A DNA stretch of 64,000 nt from Actinopolymorpha pittospori (GTDB lineage Bacteria; Actinomycetota; Actinomycetes; Propionibacteriales; Actinopolymorphaceae). The position numbers were made by a program, and so were the translations under genes. Position 1 is the stretch's first letter. Each line of letters opens with the position of its first letter. The stretch is from the NCBI RefSeq assembly GCF_014873875.1, contig NZ_JADBEM010000001.1, positions 10,284,717 through 10,348,716 of the forward strand, read 5' to 3'. The notes under the pieces are model-generated. The model did no database searches. It had not been told where the DNA came from and worked only from the letters and a program-made list of their open reading frames with translations. Shown here in pieces: positions 25,299 through 34,162 of this stretch.

Positions 25299-25907
25299 TC
25301 AGGTCCGGGCGGACTCCGCGAGGGCGTAGGTGCGGACGTGGCCGATGGCGGCGTCCAGCGCGGTGCGCAGCGGGTCGAGGGAGCCGATGGCCTGCCCCAT
25401 GGCGACGCCGCCCTGGACGGCGACGAGGACGGCGGTGGCCAGTTCGTCGGTGTCGGCGTCAGCGCGCAGCAGGCCCCCGGCCCGCATGGTCGCCAGCCCC
25501 TTGGCCAGGCTCGCCTGCCAGCTCTCGAAGAGCCCGGAGATCAGCTCCCGGATCCGCGGGTCGTTGCGCGGGAACTGGCTGGTCAGGGCCGCCAGCGGGC
25601 AGTACTCGATCTTGGGGGCGTAGAGCCGCAGGATCAGCTCCTTCCAGCGCTGCCACGCCTCCCAGCTGGTGAGCTCGTCCAGCAGGGGAAGCTGGTCGTC
25701 CAGCACCCGCCGCGCCTGCTCTTCCGCGACCGCGAAGAGGAGCTGGGCCTTCCCGTCCGGGAAGTAGTGGAACAGCTGACTCTTGCTCGTTCCGGTGGCG
25801 GAGCGGATGTCGTCGAGGCAGGTGTTGGCCGCCCCGTTGGCCGCGACGAGCTCAGCGGCGGCGTCGATGATGCGCGCCCTGGTCGCCGCACCCTTCTTGG
25901 TCAGCAT
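25299..25907 (-). CDS. TetR-family repressor (LmrA/YxaF-like)
   Basis: A 202-residue repressor. The HTH lies at about residues 10-55 (ARIIDAAAELVAANGAANTCLDDIRSATGTSKSQLFHYF). A YxaF-type C-terminal domain contains a conserved CPLAALTSQ segment. The ATG at 25907 follows GGTGGAG. It is divergent from the aldo/keto reductase gene, and three similar palindromes lie between them, so it most likely represses both. Confidence 0.88.
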   Translation of the reverse strand: MLTKKGAATRARIIDAAAELVAANGAANTCLDDIRSATGTSKSQLFHYFPDGKAQLLFAVAEEQARRVLDDQLPLLDELTSWEAWQRWKELILRLYAPKIEYCPLAALTSQFPRNDPRIRELISGLFESWQASLAKGLATMRAGGLLRADADTDELATAVLVAVQGGVAMGQAIGSLDPLRTALDAAIGHVRTYALAESART

Positions 25908-25925
25908 GTCTCCACCGTAGGCGTC

Positions 25926-26020
25926 TGGACCGGTCGGTCCACCACCTGCGACCCTCCTCCCCAGTTCTGGACTTGACAGTCCATTCTTGACGGGGCACGC
26001 TGAATGGACCAGGGAGTCCA
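25926..26020. promoter_or_regulatory. Triple TetR operator in the divergent promoter
   Basis: Three dyads share one pattern: TGGACC-GGTC-GGTCCA (25926-25941), TGGACT-TGAC-AGTCCA (25968-25983) and TGGACC-AGGG-AGTCCA (26005-26020). The first two are perfect and the third has one mismatch between arms. Centres are 42 and 37 bases apart. The middle copy overlaps TTGACA, a likely -35 box for the reductase gene. Confidence 0.8.
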
Positions 26021-26060
26021 GAATACTCGCGGCTCCCGCGGCCATTGGAGCAGCACGCAC

Positions 26061-27179
26061 ATGCCTGTGGACCAGTACTACCTGCTCGGACGCTCCGGGC
26101 TGCGCGTCAGCCGACTGGCGTTGGGCACGATGAACTTCGGTACCGGCGGTTTCCACGCCGCCTACGGGAAGACCGAGGACGAAGCCCGCCCCCTCCTCCG
26201 TCGCTACCTCGACTCGGGCGGCAACTTCCTCGACACGGCGGACTTCTACACCGCCGGCGAGAGCGAGTCCATCCTCGGCAAGCTCATCGCCGAAGCCGGG
26301 GCCCGCGACCGGGTGGTGCTCACCACCAAGTTCACCAACAGCGTCGACCCCGGTGATCCGAACGCGGGCGGCAACGGCCGCAAGCACATGATCAGAGCGG
26401 TCGAGGCCTCGCTACGGCGCCTGCGCACCGACTACATCGACCTGTTCCTGCTGCACACCTGGGACCGGATCACTCCGGTCGAGGAGGTCCTGCGCACCTT
26501 CGACGACCTCACCAGGGCGGGCAAGATCCGCTACGCGGGCCTGTCCGACGTACCCGGCTGGTACGCGGCACGGGCCCAGACCTACGCCGAGGCCCACTCC
26601 CTCGTCCCGCTGGTCAGCCTGCAACTGCCCTACTCCCTGGTCGAGCGGACAATCGAACTCGAACACGTCGCGATGGCACAGAACCTCGGACTCGGCATCA
26701 CCGCCTGGAGCCCGCTCGGCGGAGGGTTCCTCACCGGCAAGTACCGCCAGGGCGAGCAGGGACTGGCCGGAGCGGGCCGGCTCAGTACGGCGGGTTCGCC
26801 CGGGCGTTCCTGGACCGACCGGGAGTGGCGACTTCTGCGGACCCTCGAAAACGTCGCCGACAAGCTCGGGGTGACGATGGCCCAGGTCGCGGTCAACTGG
26901 GTGGCCACCCAGCCCGGCGTCGCTTCGGCGATCATCGGGGCGAGCAGCACCGACCAGCTCGACGCCAACCTGGCCGCACTCGACTTCGACCTGCCGAGCG
27001 AAGTGCGCGCCGACCTCGACGAGGCGAGCGCCACACCACCGCCGTCGGTCTACCGGATGTTCACACCGGACTACCAGGGCTGGTTGGTCAACCCGGGCGC
27101 CAAGGTCGGCGACAAGCCGGCCGGATACGCCCCCGCGGTCCGCAACTGGCTCCCCGAAAGCACCGAAAGCAGAGGTTGA
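26061..27179 (+). CDS. Aldo/keto reductase
   Basis: NADPH-dependent (alpha/beta)8 oxidoreductase of 372 residues. The catalytic tetrad is visible: Asp and Tyr in FLDTADFYTAG, Lys in VLTTKFTNS and His in LFLLHTWD. The NADP-binding end is AIIGASSTDQLDANL. It resembles the YghZ/AKR13-type group that reduces aldehydes. The ATG at 26061 is the first with downstream family similarity; GGAG lies 11 bases upstream. Controlled, by inference, by the divergent TetR gene. Confidence 0.92.
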   Translation: MPVDQYYLLGRSGLRVSRLALGTMNFGTGGFHAAYGKTEDEARPLLRRYLDSGGNFLDTADFYTAGESESILGKLIAEAGARDRVVLTTKFTNSVDPGDPNAGGNGRKHMIRAVEASLRRLRTDYIDLFLLHTWDRITPVEEVLRTFDDLTRAGKIRYAGLSDVPGWYAARAQTYAEAHSLVPLVSLQLPYSLVERTIELEHVAMAQNLGLGITAWSPLGGGFLTGKYRQGEQGLAGAGRLSTAGSPGRSWTDREWRLLRTLENVADKLGVTMAQVAVNWVATQPGVASAIIGASSTDQLDANLAALDFDLPSEVRADLDEASATPPPSVYRMFTPDYQGWLVNPGAKVGDKPAGYAPAVRNWLPESTESRG

Positions 27180-27190
27180 CAGGCGTCAAC
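27175..27190. terminator. Hairpin at the convergent gene end
   Basis: GTTGAC-AGGC-GTCAAC is a perfect 6-bp stem overlapping the reductase stop codon, between two converging genes. It is short and lacks a T-run, so a terminator role is only possible. Confidence 0.35.
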
Positions 27191-27222
27191 GGCGACGGAC
27201 GCGGCGGGCTCTCCGGAGTCGC

Positions 27223-28602
27223 TCAGCCCGCGGGTTCCAGCACCGCCACACTCTCGACGTGGTGGGTCATCGGGAACGCGTCGTAGGCCGACAGGTCCCG
27301 CAACACCCAGCCGAGTTCGGCGAAGTAGCCGAGGTCGCGCGCCAGCGTCGCCGGATCGCAGGAGACGTAGGCGATGCCGCGACCGGCGAGTCCCGCGATC
27401 TGGCGTACGACGTCGCGACCGGCACCCGCCCGGGGCGGATCGAGGACGACCAGGTCGACCGGGTCCAGCCGGCCCAGCACCCGGTCGACGCGGCCCTGCT
27501 CGACGCCGACGTTGGGCAGGTCGCGCAGGTTGTGCCGGGCGTCGCGGACGGCCAGTGCGTCCTCCTCCACCCCGACGAGGGTGCCGGTCGGCCCGACCTC
27601 CCGCGCCAGCGCACCGAGGAACAGGCCGACGCCGCAGTACAGGTCCAGGACCTGTTCACCCGCCCGTGGCCGTAGGCCTTCGACCACCGCGTCGACGAAC
27701 GCCTGCGCCGCGCCGGGATGCACCTGCCAGAACCCGGCGGCACTCACCTGCCAGGTACGCCCGGCGGCGACCTCCCGTACGTAGGGCAGGCCGGGACCTG
27801 GTTGGGGCTCACCGCGTACGACCCGGACCGGCGCGTCCAGGTGCGGAACCCGGACCCGGCGAGCGCGTTCGGAGACCGCGACGACCCGGTCACCCGTGGC
27901 GGCCGACCCGACCGCCTCGACGCGCTGCGCCCCGGGCCAGCGGTTGCGCTCCACGCCGAGCCGCTCCACCTCCGGGTGCGCGATCAGGCAGTGGTCGACC
28001 GGCTCAATGTCATGGGAGCGGTGCCGTCGGAAGCCGACGACGCCGTCGCGGCGGACGGCGAACTGCACTCGGGTGCGCCAGCCGAGACCGTCGTCGGGTT
28101 CGGGCCCGGTGGGCAAGCCCGCCACGGAGGGCTCCGACAGCGGCAACGCCCGTACGGTGACCGTGCGCTCGATGCCGGCGATGCGGTGGAGCTGGTCCTC
28201 GACGACGGCGGCCTTCAGCCGCCGCTGCGCGGCCAGCGAGGCGTGCTGCCAGTCGCAGCCGCCGCAGCGGCCGGGTCCGGCGTAGGGGCAGGGCGGCGTC
28301 ACCCGGTCGGGCGAGGCGTCCAGCACCTCCACGACCTCGGCGCGCACCAGCCGCGCGGTCTCCTCGGTCACCTTCGCCCGGACCCGCTCGCCGGGCAGTG
28401 CGTGCCGGACGAACACCGCCTTGCCGTCGTGGCGAGCCACGCACCAACCGCCGTGCGCGACAGGGCCGATCTCCAGCTCGAGCACCTCGCCGACGTCGAG
28501 CCGCCCCGGCTCACCTGGGTGGGGCCGGTCCTGGGGTGCGCCGGGGGGTTGCGTGCCGGGCGTGGACGGGGAGCGTTGCTGGCCTGCGGCGTCGTTGTTC
28601 AT
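27223..28602 (-). CDS. TRAM-domain class I RNA 5-methyluridine methyltransferase (TrmA/RlmD family)
   Basis: SAM-dependent enzyme of 459 residues that would methylate a uridine in rRNA or tRNA. Order: a TRAM RNA-binding domain (about 35-95), Cys residues for an iron-sulfur cluster (CPYAGPGRCGGCDWQH), a SAM-binding VLDLYCGVGLFLGALA at about 330, DPPRAG, and the nucleophile-containing SCDPATLARDL. The low-complexity 35-residue N-terminus may be partly untranslated, since no ribosome-binding site is seen at ATG 28602. Probably housekeeping. Confidence 0.9.
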   Translation of the reverse strand: MNNDAAGQQRSPSTPGTQPPGAPQDRPHPGEPGRLDVGEVLELEIGPVAHGGWCVARHDGKAVFVRHALPGERVRAKVTEETARLVRAEVVEVLDASPDRVTPPCPYAGPGRCGGCDWQHASLAAQRRLKAAVVEDQLHRIAGIERTVTVRALPLSEPSVAGLPTGPEPDDGLGWRTRVQFAVRRDGVVGFRRHRSHDIEPVDHCLIAHPEVERLGVERNRWPGAQRVEAVGSAATGDRVVAVSERARRVRVPHLDAPVRVVRGEPQPGPGLPYVREVAAGRTWQVSAAGFWQVHPGAAQAFVDAVVEGLRPRAGEQVLDLYCGVGLFLGALAREVGPTGTLVGVEEDALAVRDARHNLRDLPNVGVEQGRVDRVLGRLDPVDLVVLDPPRAGAGRDVVRQIAGLAGRGIAYVSCDPATLARDLGYFAELGWVLRDLSAYDAFPMTHHVESVAVLEPAG

Positions 28603-28649
28603 AGCGGAACGAGTCTGCCGGTGCGCGGCTCCTGGCGTACGCGCGGGTG

Positions 28650-28865
28650 TCAGTCCGACCCGCCCGACCCGCCCGTCGCACCCGTCCCGGACGACCCGGA
28701 CGCGGGACCGACCGCCTCGGCGTACCGCTCGTGCAGCCTCGACCGGATCTGCTCCGGCGTGTAGGCGCGTCGGCGCCGCTCGGCACGGGCGACCACGACC
28801 CCGGTCGCCGCGACGCCGACGATCCCGGCCAGTCCCACCAACTTCCACCACTTCCACGAGCGCAT
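28650..28865 (-). CDS. Small single-helix membrane protein
   Basis: A 71-residue protein with an N-terminal helix (LVGLAGIVGVAATGVVVARA), an Arg cluster (ERRRRAYTPEQIRSRLHERYAEA) and a Gly/Ser-rich tail. The helix-RRAYTP-RLHERYAEA pattern is familiar from actinobacterial small membrane proteins of unknown function. It lies directly upstream of the RNA methyltransferase on the same strand. Confidence 0.7.
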   Translation of the reverse strand: MRSWKWWKLVGLAGIVGVAATGVVVARAERRRRAYTPEQIRSRLHERYAEAVGPASGSSGTGATGGSGGSD

Positions 28866-29087
28866 CTGCCCAGGCTATGCGGCGCGGACTCCCCCGTGCC
28901 GGACATACGTGCCGGACATACGGGCCGGGACGGGAGGAAGCGGTTCTCGCCGAACCGCTCGCGGCCCGCACAGCACGTAGGTTCGGTGGGGTGATGGCGT
29001 CGCCGCGGTGAGCGGGCGGGGTGCCATGTCGGCGCCGTGTGCCGATTCCTCACGGCGAGACGTATCTCGGGAGGAGGGGAAGGTCGG

Positions 29088-29933
29088 ATGTCAGCGAAGG
29101 GCGTGAAACGCGAAACGGTCGAGGTCGACGGCGTACCCGCCAGCTACCTGACGGCGGGCGACGGTCCGGTCGTGGTGTTGGTGCACGGAACCTTCTGGAG
29201 TCGGGTCTGGCTCCCGGTCCTGGACAAGCTCGCGGCCGCGGGAGTGCGGCCGATCGCCGTGGACCTGCCGGGGTTCGGCCGCTCCGGCGGTGAGTTGACG
29301 CTGGAGACCGCGACGATTCCCGCGCTCACGACCTGGGTGGTGCGCTTCCTCCACGCGCTCGGCGTGGACGGGCGCGTCTCGGTCGGCGGACACGACATCG
29401 GTGGGGCGATCGCCCAGCGGCTGCTCGTCTCCGACACCCTCGACGTCGACGCCTTCGCCCTGGTCAACGGCGTGACCTACGACTCCTGGCCGTTGCCGAG
29501 GATCGCGCGTTTCCGGGACCCGGACCTGCGTGCGACGACGTCCGCCCGCGACCTGGTCGAGATCCGGCGGGATCCGGTGCGCGCCTCCTTGCCGCCCACA
29601 CCAGGAGACGCCCTGGTGAAGGTGTACCTCGATCCGCTCACCGAGGAACGTGTGGCGCGGTCCTGGATGGCCCTGGCCGCCGCGGCGGACTGCCGTTACA
29701 CCACGGAGTTACTGCCGGCGCTGCGTGCGTCGACCACACCGAAGCTGCTGGTCTGGGGCGAGGACGACACCGCACAGACGGTCGACTACGCCGAGCGTTT
29801 CGCCGCCGAGGTGCCCCACACCACCCTCGTACGCGTCGCCGGCGCCGGCCACATCCCGACGGAGAACGACCCCGAGGCCGTGGGCCGCCCGCTGGCCGAG
29901 TTCTTCGCCGCCCATGCCGTCAAGGCGGGCTGA
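29088..29933 (+). CDS. Alpha/beta hydrolase with Asp nucleophile (dehalogenase/epoxide hydrolase type)
   Basis: A 281-residue hydrolase. The oxyanion HGTF near residue 32 and the nucleophile elbow GGHDIGG near 103 put Asp where esterases have Ser, as in haloalkane and haloacetate dehalogenases and epoxide hydrolases. The catalytic His is in AGAGHIPTEN near the end. The ATG follows GAGGAGGGGAAGG. It lies alone; substrate not predictable. Confidence 0.88.
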   Translation: MSAKGVKRETVEVDGVPASYLTAGDGPVVVLVHGTFWSRVWLPVLDKLAAAGVRPIAVDLPGFGRSGGELTLETATIPALTTWVVRFLHALGVDGRVSVGGHDIGGAIAQRLLVSDTLDVDAFALVNGVTYDSWPLPRIARFRDPDLRATTSARDLVEIRRDPVRASLPPTPGDALVKVYLDPLTEERVARSWMALAAAADCRYTTELLPALRASTTPKLLVWGEDDTAQTVDYAERFAAEVPHTTLVRVAGAGHIPTENDPEAVGRPLAEFFAAHAVKAG

Positions 29934-30153
29934 CGCCGCACCTGGGCGGGCGTATTCCAGAGGATGGACGAATGGGAGACGTTCCCCGTTTTTGCGGCTT
30001 ACCGGAACCTCGCGAACATGCCCGGACAGTGATCGTCAGGTGATCGGCTTCCACCGGTCCTCGTGTACCCGTTGATGCCGCCGTATGCAGGACCTATTCC
30101 TGTCGACTTCCTCGACGACGCCGATGAGACTGGTCCTGCGAGGAGGTTGACAG

Positions 30154-31992
30154 ATGGGCTATGCCGAAGCTGCGCAGCTGGAGTCGGACGACTACCTACC
30201 GATCGCCGACCACGGCCTCATCGGCGACATGCGCACGGCCGCGTTGGTGGGGACGGACGGAACGATCGACTGGTACTGCTGCCCGCGGTTTGATTCACCG
30301 AGTGTCTTCGGCGCGATACTCGACCGCGAACACGGCGGCCGGTTCGTCCTGTGTCCACGTAATCCGTCAAAGACGAAACAGCTATACTTTCCTGACACGA
30401 ATGTTCTGATCACGCGTTTCTTCACCGTCGACGGTGTGGCCGAGGTAGAGGATTTCATGCCCATCTCCGCGGAGTCGACGCAGACGAACACGCGTCGGCA
30501 TCGGGTGATCCGGCGCATCCTGTGCACCCGCGGAACCGTTCCCTTCGGGGTGAAGGTCGCACCGCGCTTCGACTACGGCCGGGAAGAACACGATCTCTCC
30601 TTCCAGGACGGACATGCCGTCTTCACCTCTTCCTCCATGACCCTGGCGCTGTCCACGTCGATCGACCTCGGTCGCGACGGCAACGACGTGACCGCGGAGT
30701 TCACCCTGTCCGAGGGGCAGTCGACTGCGTTCGTCCTCGACCAGCTCACCGACGGAATGCCGCCACGCGGATGCGAGCCCGGCGAGGCGGACCAACAGTT
30801 CCGGGAAACCGTGGCGTACTGGCGCAAGTGGCTGTCGCACTCCCGCTACACCGGCCGCTGGCGTGAGACCGTCCACCGTTCGGCACTGGCCCTGAAGCTC
30901 CTCACCTACCAGCCCACGGGAGCCATCGTCGCCGCGCCGACCACGAGCCTGCCCGAGCAGATCGGCGGCGAACGTAACTGGGACTACCGCTACACCTGGG
31001 TCCGCGACGCCGCCTTCTCGGTGTACGCCCTGTTGCGCCTCGGTTTCACCGACGAGGCGAGGGCCTTCATGGACTGGTTGGGAAACCGGATGCGGGAGTG
31101 CCGCTTCGGCCAGGAGCACGGCCCACTGCAGGTGATGTACGGCATCGACGGTCGCACCGAGCTCCCCGAGGAGACCCTCGACCACCTCGAGGGCTATCGC
31201 GGTTCGGCGCCGGTCCGGATCGGCAACGGCGCAGCGAAACAACGCCAGCAGGACATCTACGGCGAGCTGATCGACTCGGTGTACCTCTACAACAAGTACG
31301 GCGAGGCCATCGGCACCGACCTGTGGGAGGAGGTCACCGACATCGTCGACTGGGTCTGCGACCACTGGGACGAGGCCGACGAGGGCATCTGGGAGACCCG
31401 CGGTGGCCGCGAACACTTCACCTACTCGCGCCTGATGTCCTGGGTCGCCATCGAGCGAACGATGCGGGTCGCCAGGCAGCGCGGGCTTCCCAGCAACTTC
31501 GCCGTCTGGTCGACCCAGCGCGACGCCATCTACCGGCAGATCCTGGACCGCGGCTGGTCACCCAAGCAGCAGGCGTTCGTCCAGCACTACGACAGTGACG
31601 TCCTGGACGCCTCGCTGCTGATGATGCCGTTGGCGAAGTTCATCGCGCCGACCGACCGCCGCTGGTTGTCGACTCTCGACGCGATCGGGAACGGTCTCGT
31701 GTCCGACTCCCTCGTCTACCGCTACGACCCCAACATGAGCCCCGACGGACTCGGCGGCCGGGAGGGAACCATCTCGATCTGCACGTTCTGGTACGTCGAG
31801 GCCCTCACCCGCGCCGGGCGGGTCGACGAAGCTCGGCTGATCTTCGAGAAGATGCTCACCTACACCAACCACCTCGGCCTCTTCTCCGAGGAGATCGGCC
31901 CGACCGGCGAACAGCTCGGCAACTTCCCCCAGGCGTTCACCCACCTGGCGCTGATCAGCGCCGCCTTCAACCTCAACCGCGCCCTCGGCTGA
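30154..31992 (+). CDS. Glycoside hydrolase family 15 (glucoamylase/trehalase-like)
   Basis: Alpha-glucosidase of 612 residues. It starts YLPIADHGLIGDMRTAALVGTDGTIDWYCCPRFD, the N-terminal beta-domain of bacterial GH15 proteins, followed by the (alpha/alpha)6 barrel with GERNWDYRYTWVRDAAFS and REHFTYSRLMSWVAIER. Actinobacterial members include trehalases and glucan 1,4-alpha-glucosidases; the sequence alone does not decide. No signal peptide, so it is cytoplasmic. GAGGAGG precedes the ATG. The last conserved Glu region (FSEEIGPTGEQLGNFPQAF) is present. Confidence 0.92.
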   Translation: MGYAEAAQLESDDYLPIADHGLIGDMRTAALVGTDGTIDWYCCPRFDSPSVFGAILDREHGGRFVLCPRNPSKTKQLYFPDTNVLITRFFTVDGVAEVEDFMPISAESTQTNTRRHRVIRRILCTRGTVPFGVKVAPRFDYGREEHDLSFQDGHAVFTSSSMTLALSTSIDLGRDGNDVTAEFTLSEGQSTAFVLDQLTDGMPPRGCEPGEADQQFRETVAYWRKWLSHSRYTGRWRETVHRSALALKLLTYQPTGAIVAAPTTSLPEQIGGERNWDYRYTWVRDAAFSVYALLRLGFTDEARAFMDWLGNRMRECRFGQEHGPLQVMYGIDGRTELPEETLDHLEGYRGSAPVRIGNGAAKQRQQDIYGELIDSVYLYNKYGEAIGTDLWEEVTDIVDWVCDHWDEADEGIWETRGGREHFTYSRLMSWVAIERTMRVARQRGLPSNFAVWSTQRDAIYRQILDRGWSPKQQAFVQHYDSDVLDASLLMMPLAKFIAPTDRRWLSTLDAIGNGLVSDSLVYRYDPNMSPDGLGGREGTISICTFWYVEALTRAGRVDEARLIFEKMLTYTNHLGLFSEEIGPTGEQLGNFPQAFTHLALISAAFNLNRALG

Positions 31993-32084
31993 GAACCTCC
32001 GGGCTCCACCCTCGACCGGCCCTTCCTGCCCTGGGTCGAGCCTCCATCTGGCGACCGTTCCCTGGCTGTGCCATACTCCGAACA

Positions 32085-32114
32085 GTTCTAGAACAGGTTT
32101 CGGAGTTCTAGACC
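32085..32114. promoter_or_regulatory. Two GntR operator copies upstream of trpB
   Basis: GTTCTAGAAC (32085-32094, perfect palindrome) and GTTCTAGACC (32105-32114) are centred 20 bases apart, two helical turns, just before the trpB ribosome-binding site. A HutC-type GntR gene ends the cassette and is the likely binder. Confidence 0.7.
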
Positions 32115-32130
32115 ACTGGAGGTGGAGATC

Positions 32131-33339
32131 ATGAAGGACGTACTGCCGCGAAGGGCGCGGCCCGTGGACCGGCCGGGCGGCATGGGCGACCCCGGCACGC
32201 CTGGGAAGTTCGGCGCCTACGGGGGCAGGTTCGTGCCGGAGTCGCTGGTGCCGGCGTGCGCGGAGCTGGAGGAGGCGTTTCGCGACGCCTGGTCCGATCC
32301 TGGCTTCCAGTCCAGCCTGGCCACGCTGCTGGCCCTGCACGTCGGCCGCCCCACTCCCCTGACCCCGGCGTGGCGGCTGTCCGCGGAGCTGGGCGTGAAC
32401 CTGCTGCTCAAGCGCGAGGACCTGGCCCACACCGGTTCACACAAGATCAACAACGTGCTCGGGCAGGCACTCCTTGCCCGCCGGATGGGTCGGACCCGGC
32501 TCATCGCGGAGACCGGCGCCGGGCAGCACGGCGTGGCCACTGCCACCGCAGCCGGCCTGCTGGGGCTGCGGGCGACCGTGTTCATGGGCGAGCGAGACAT
32601 CGAACGCCAAGCCCTGAACGTGTTCCGGATGCGCATCCTGGGCGCCGAGGTGGTGCCCGTCCACAGCGGCAGCCGTACTCTCAAGGACGCCACCAGCGAG
32701 GCCATGCGGCACTGGGTGAGCTCCCTGGAGGACTCCCACTACTGCGTCGGTTCCGTCGTCGGCCCTTATCCGTACCCGTGGATCGTGCGGGAGTTCCAGC
32801 GGGTCATCGGTGACGAGGCGCGCGGCCAGTGCGCCACCGCCCTCGACTCCGGATCGCCGGACTACGTCGTGGCCTGCGTCGGCGGCGGCTCCAACGCGGC
32901 CGGCACCTTCGCCGGCTTCGTCAACACCTCCGCGAAGTTCGTGGGCGTCGAGGCCGAGGGTGGCGCGGGCGCATCCGCGGGCCGGGTCGGCGTACTCCAC
33001 GGCTTCCGATCGCTGTTCCTACAGGACGACGACGGCCAGATCAGCGAAGCACACTCGATCGCCGCCGGACTGGACTACCCCGGCGTGGGCCCCGAACACG
33101 CCTACCTGCGCGACCTCGGCCGGGCGCGGTACGTCACCGTGACCGACGCGGAGGTGGTCGACGCGACGCTGCGGCTCGCGCGCACCGAGGGGATCGTCCC
33201 CGCACTGGAGTCCGCGCACGCGGTCGCCTGGGTGATCCGGGCCGCCGAGAGTGGCGAGCTACCCGCCTGCGCCAACGTCATGCTCACGTTATCCGGCCGA
33301 GGTGACAAGGACCTGTCGACGCTGATGGAGCTGCTGTGA
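32131..33339 (+). CDS. trpB: Tryptophan synthase beta subunit
   Basis: PLP enzyme joining indole with serine to give tryptophan; 402 residues. Visible: the N-terminal GKFGAYGGRFVPESL, the PLP lysine in KREDLAHTGSHKINN, the catalytic Glu in ETGAGQHG, the phosphate loop GGGSNAAGTF and the C-terminal LSGRGDKD. This is a TrpB1-type protein. The ATG at 32131 sits eight bases after GGAGG. The stop overlaps the trpA start. No other trp genes are nearby, so this is a separate trpBA pair under its own GntR regulator, a pattern seen with specialised metabolism. Confidence 0.94.
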   Translation: MKDVLPRRARPVDRPGGMGDPGTPGKFGAYGGRFVPESLVPACAELEEAFRDAWSDPGFQSSLATLLALHVGRPTPLTPAWRLSAELGVNLLLKREDLAHTGSHKINNVLGQALLARRMGRTRLIAETGAGQHGVATATAAGLLGLRATVFMGERDIERQALNVFRMRILGAEVVPVHSGSRTLKDATSEAMRHWVSSLEDSHYCVGSVVGPYPYPWIVREFQRVIGDEARGQCATALDSGSPDYVVACVGGGSNAAGTFAGFVNTSAKFVGVEAEGGAGASAGRVGVLHGFRSLFLQDDDGQISEAHSIAAGLDYPGVGPEHAYLRDLGRARYVTVTDAEVVDATLRLARTEGIVPALESAHAVAWVIRAAESGELPACANVMLTLSGRGDKDLSTLMELL

Positions 33340-34153
33340 ATCCCGACCTGCTCACCTCCGGATCACTCGAAACCCACCTCCGGGGCCGCCGCGACGGCGG
33401 CCGCAAACTGCTCATGCCCTACGTCACCGGCGGAGTGAGTCCAAACTGGACCGACTACCTGCGCGCGTTCGTCGAGGCCGGTGCCGACGCCATCGAGGTC
33501 GGCTGCCGTTCTCCGACCCCACCGTGGACGGCGCCACCATCCAGGAGGCGTCGGACGTGGCGCTGGCCCGCGGCGCGTCCGTGCGCCGGACTCTCACCGA
33601 ACTCACCGCGATGTCCGACGGCGCGGGCGCGTCCGGCCTGGGCATCCCCCTCGTCGCGAGCACCTACTACAACCTGGTCCTGCAGGACGGCCCGAAGCAG
33701 TTCTGCGCCGCGCTTCGCGAGGCGGGCGTCAGCGGCCTCATCGTGCCTGACCTTCCGCTGGAGGAGGCCGGTGAACTCCAAGCCGCGGCCGCCGCCGTCG
33801 ACGTCGACCTGGTCCTGCTCGCCTCGCCCGCGACCCCGCCGGCCCGGCTGGAGGAGATCGCCCGGCGCGCCCGCGGCTTCGTCTACGCGGTCTCGCTGAT
33901 GGGCACCACCGGGGAACGCACGACGCTCGCCGACACCGCGGCCGGCCTCGCCGTCCGCATCAAGGCACGGACCGACCTGCCCGTCTTGCTAGGCTTCGGG
34001 ATTTCCACGCCCGAGCAGGCCAGGCAAGCGACGACCGACGCGGACGGCATCATCATCGGCGCCGGCGTCATGCGCCAGGTGCTCGACGGCGCGGGCCCGA
34101 ACGACATCAGCGCCTACCTCGCCGCGATGCGGCGCGCGATCGACATGGGGTGA
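33336..34153 (+). pseudogene. trpA: Tryptophan synthase alpha subunit, single frameshift
   Basis: Would split indole-3-glycerol phosphate. It starts with GTG overlapping the trpB stop (GTGA). The first frame gives LLMPYVTGG and FVEAGADAIEVG, then breaks near 33501. Restoring one base in the GTCGGCTGCCG context would give the expected GLPFSDPTVDG. The second frame runs on with catalytic-loop and barrel segments (GLIVPDLPLEEA, VYAVSLMGTTGERTT, LGFGISTPEQA) to 34153. Joined length is about 272 residues, normal. Either a recent loss-of-function or a sequencing error. Confidence 0.88.
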
Positions 34154-34162
34154 CACACCACG

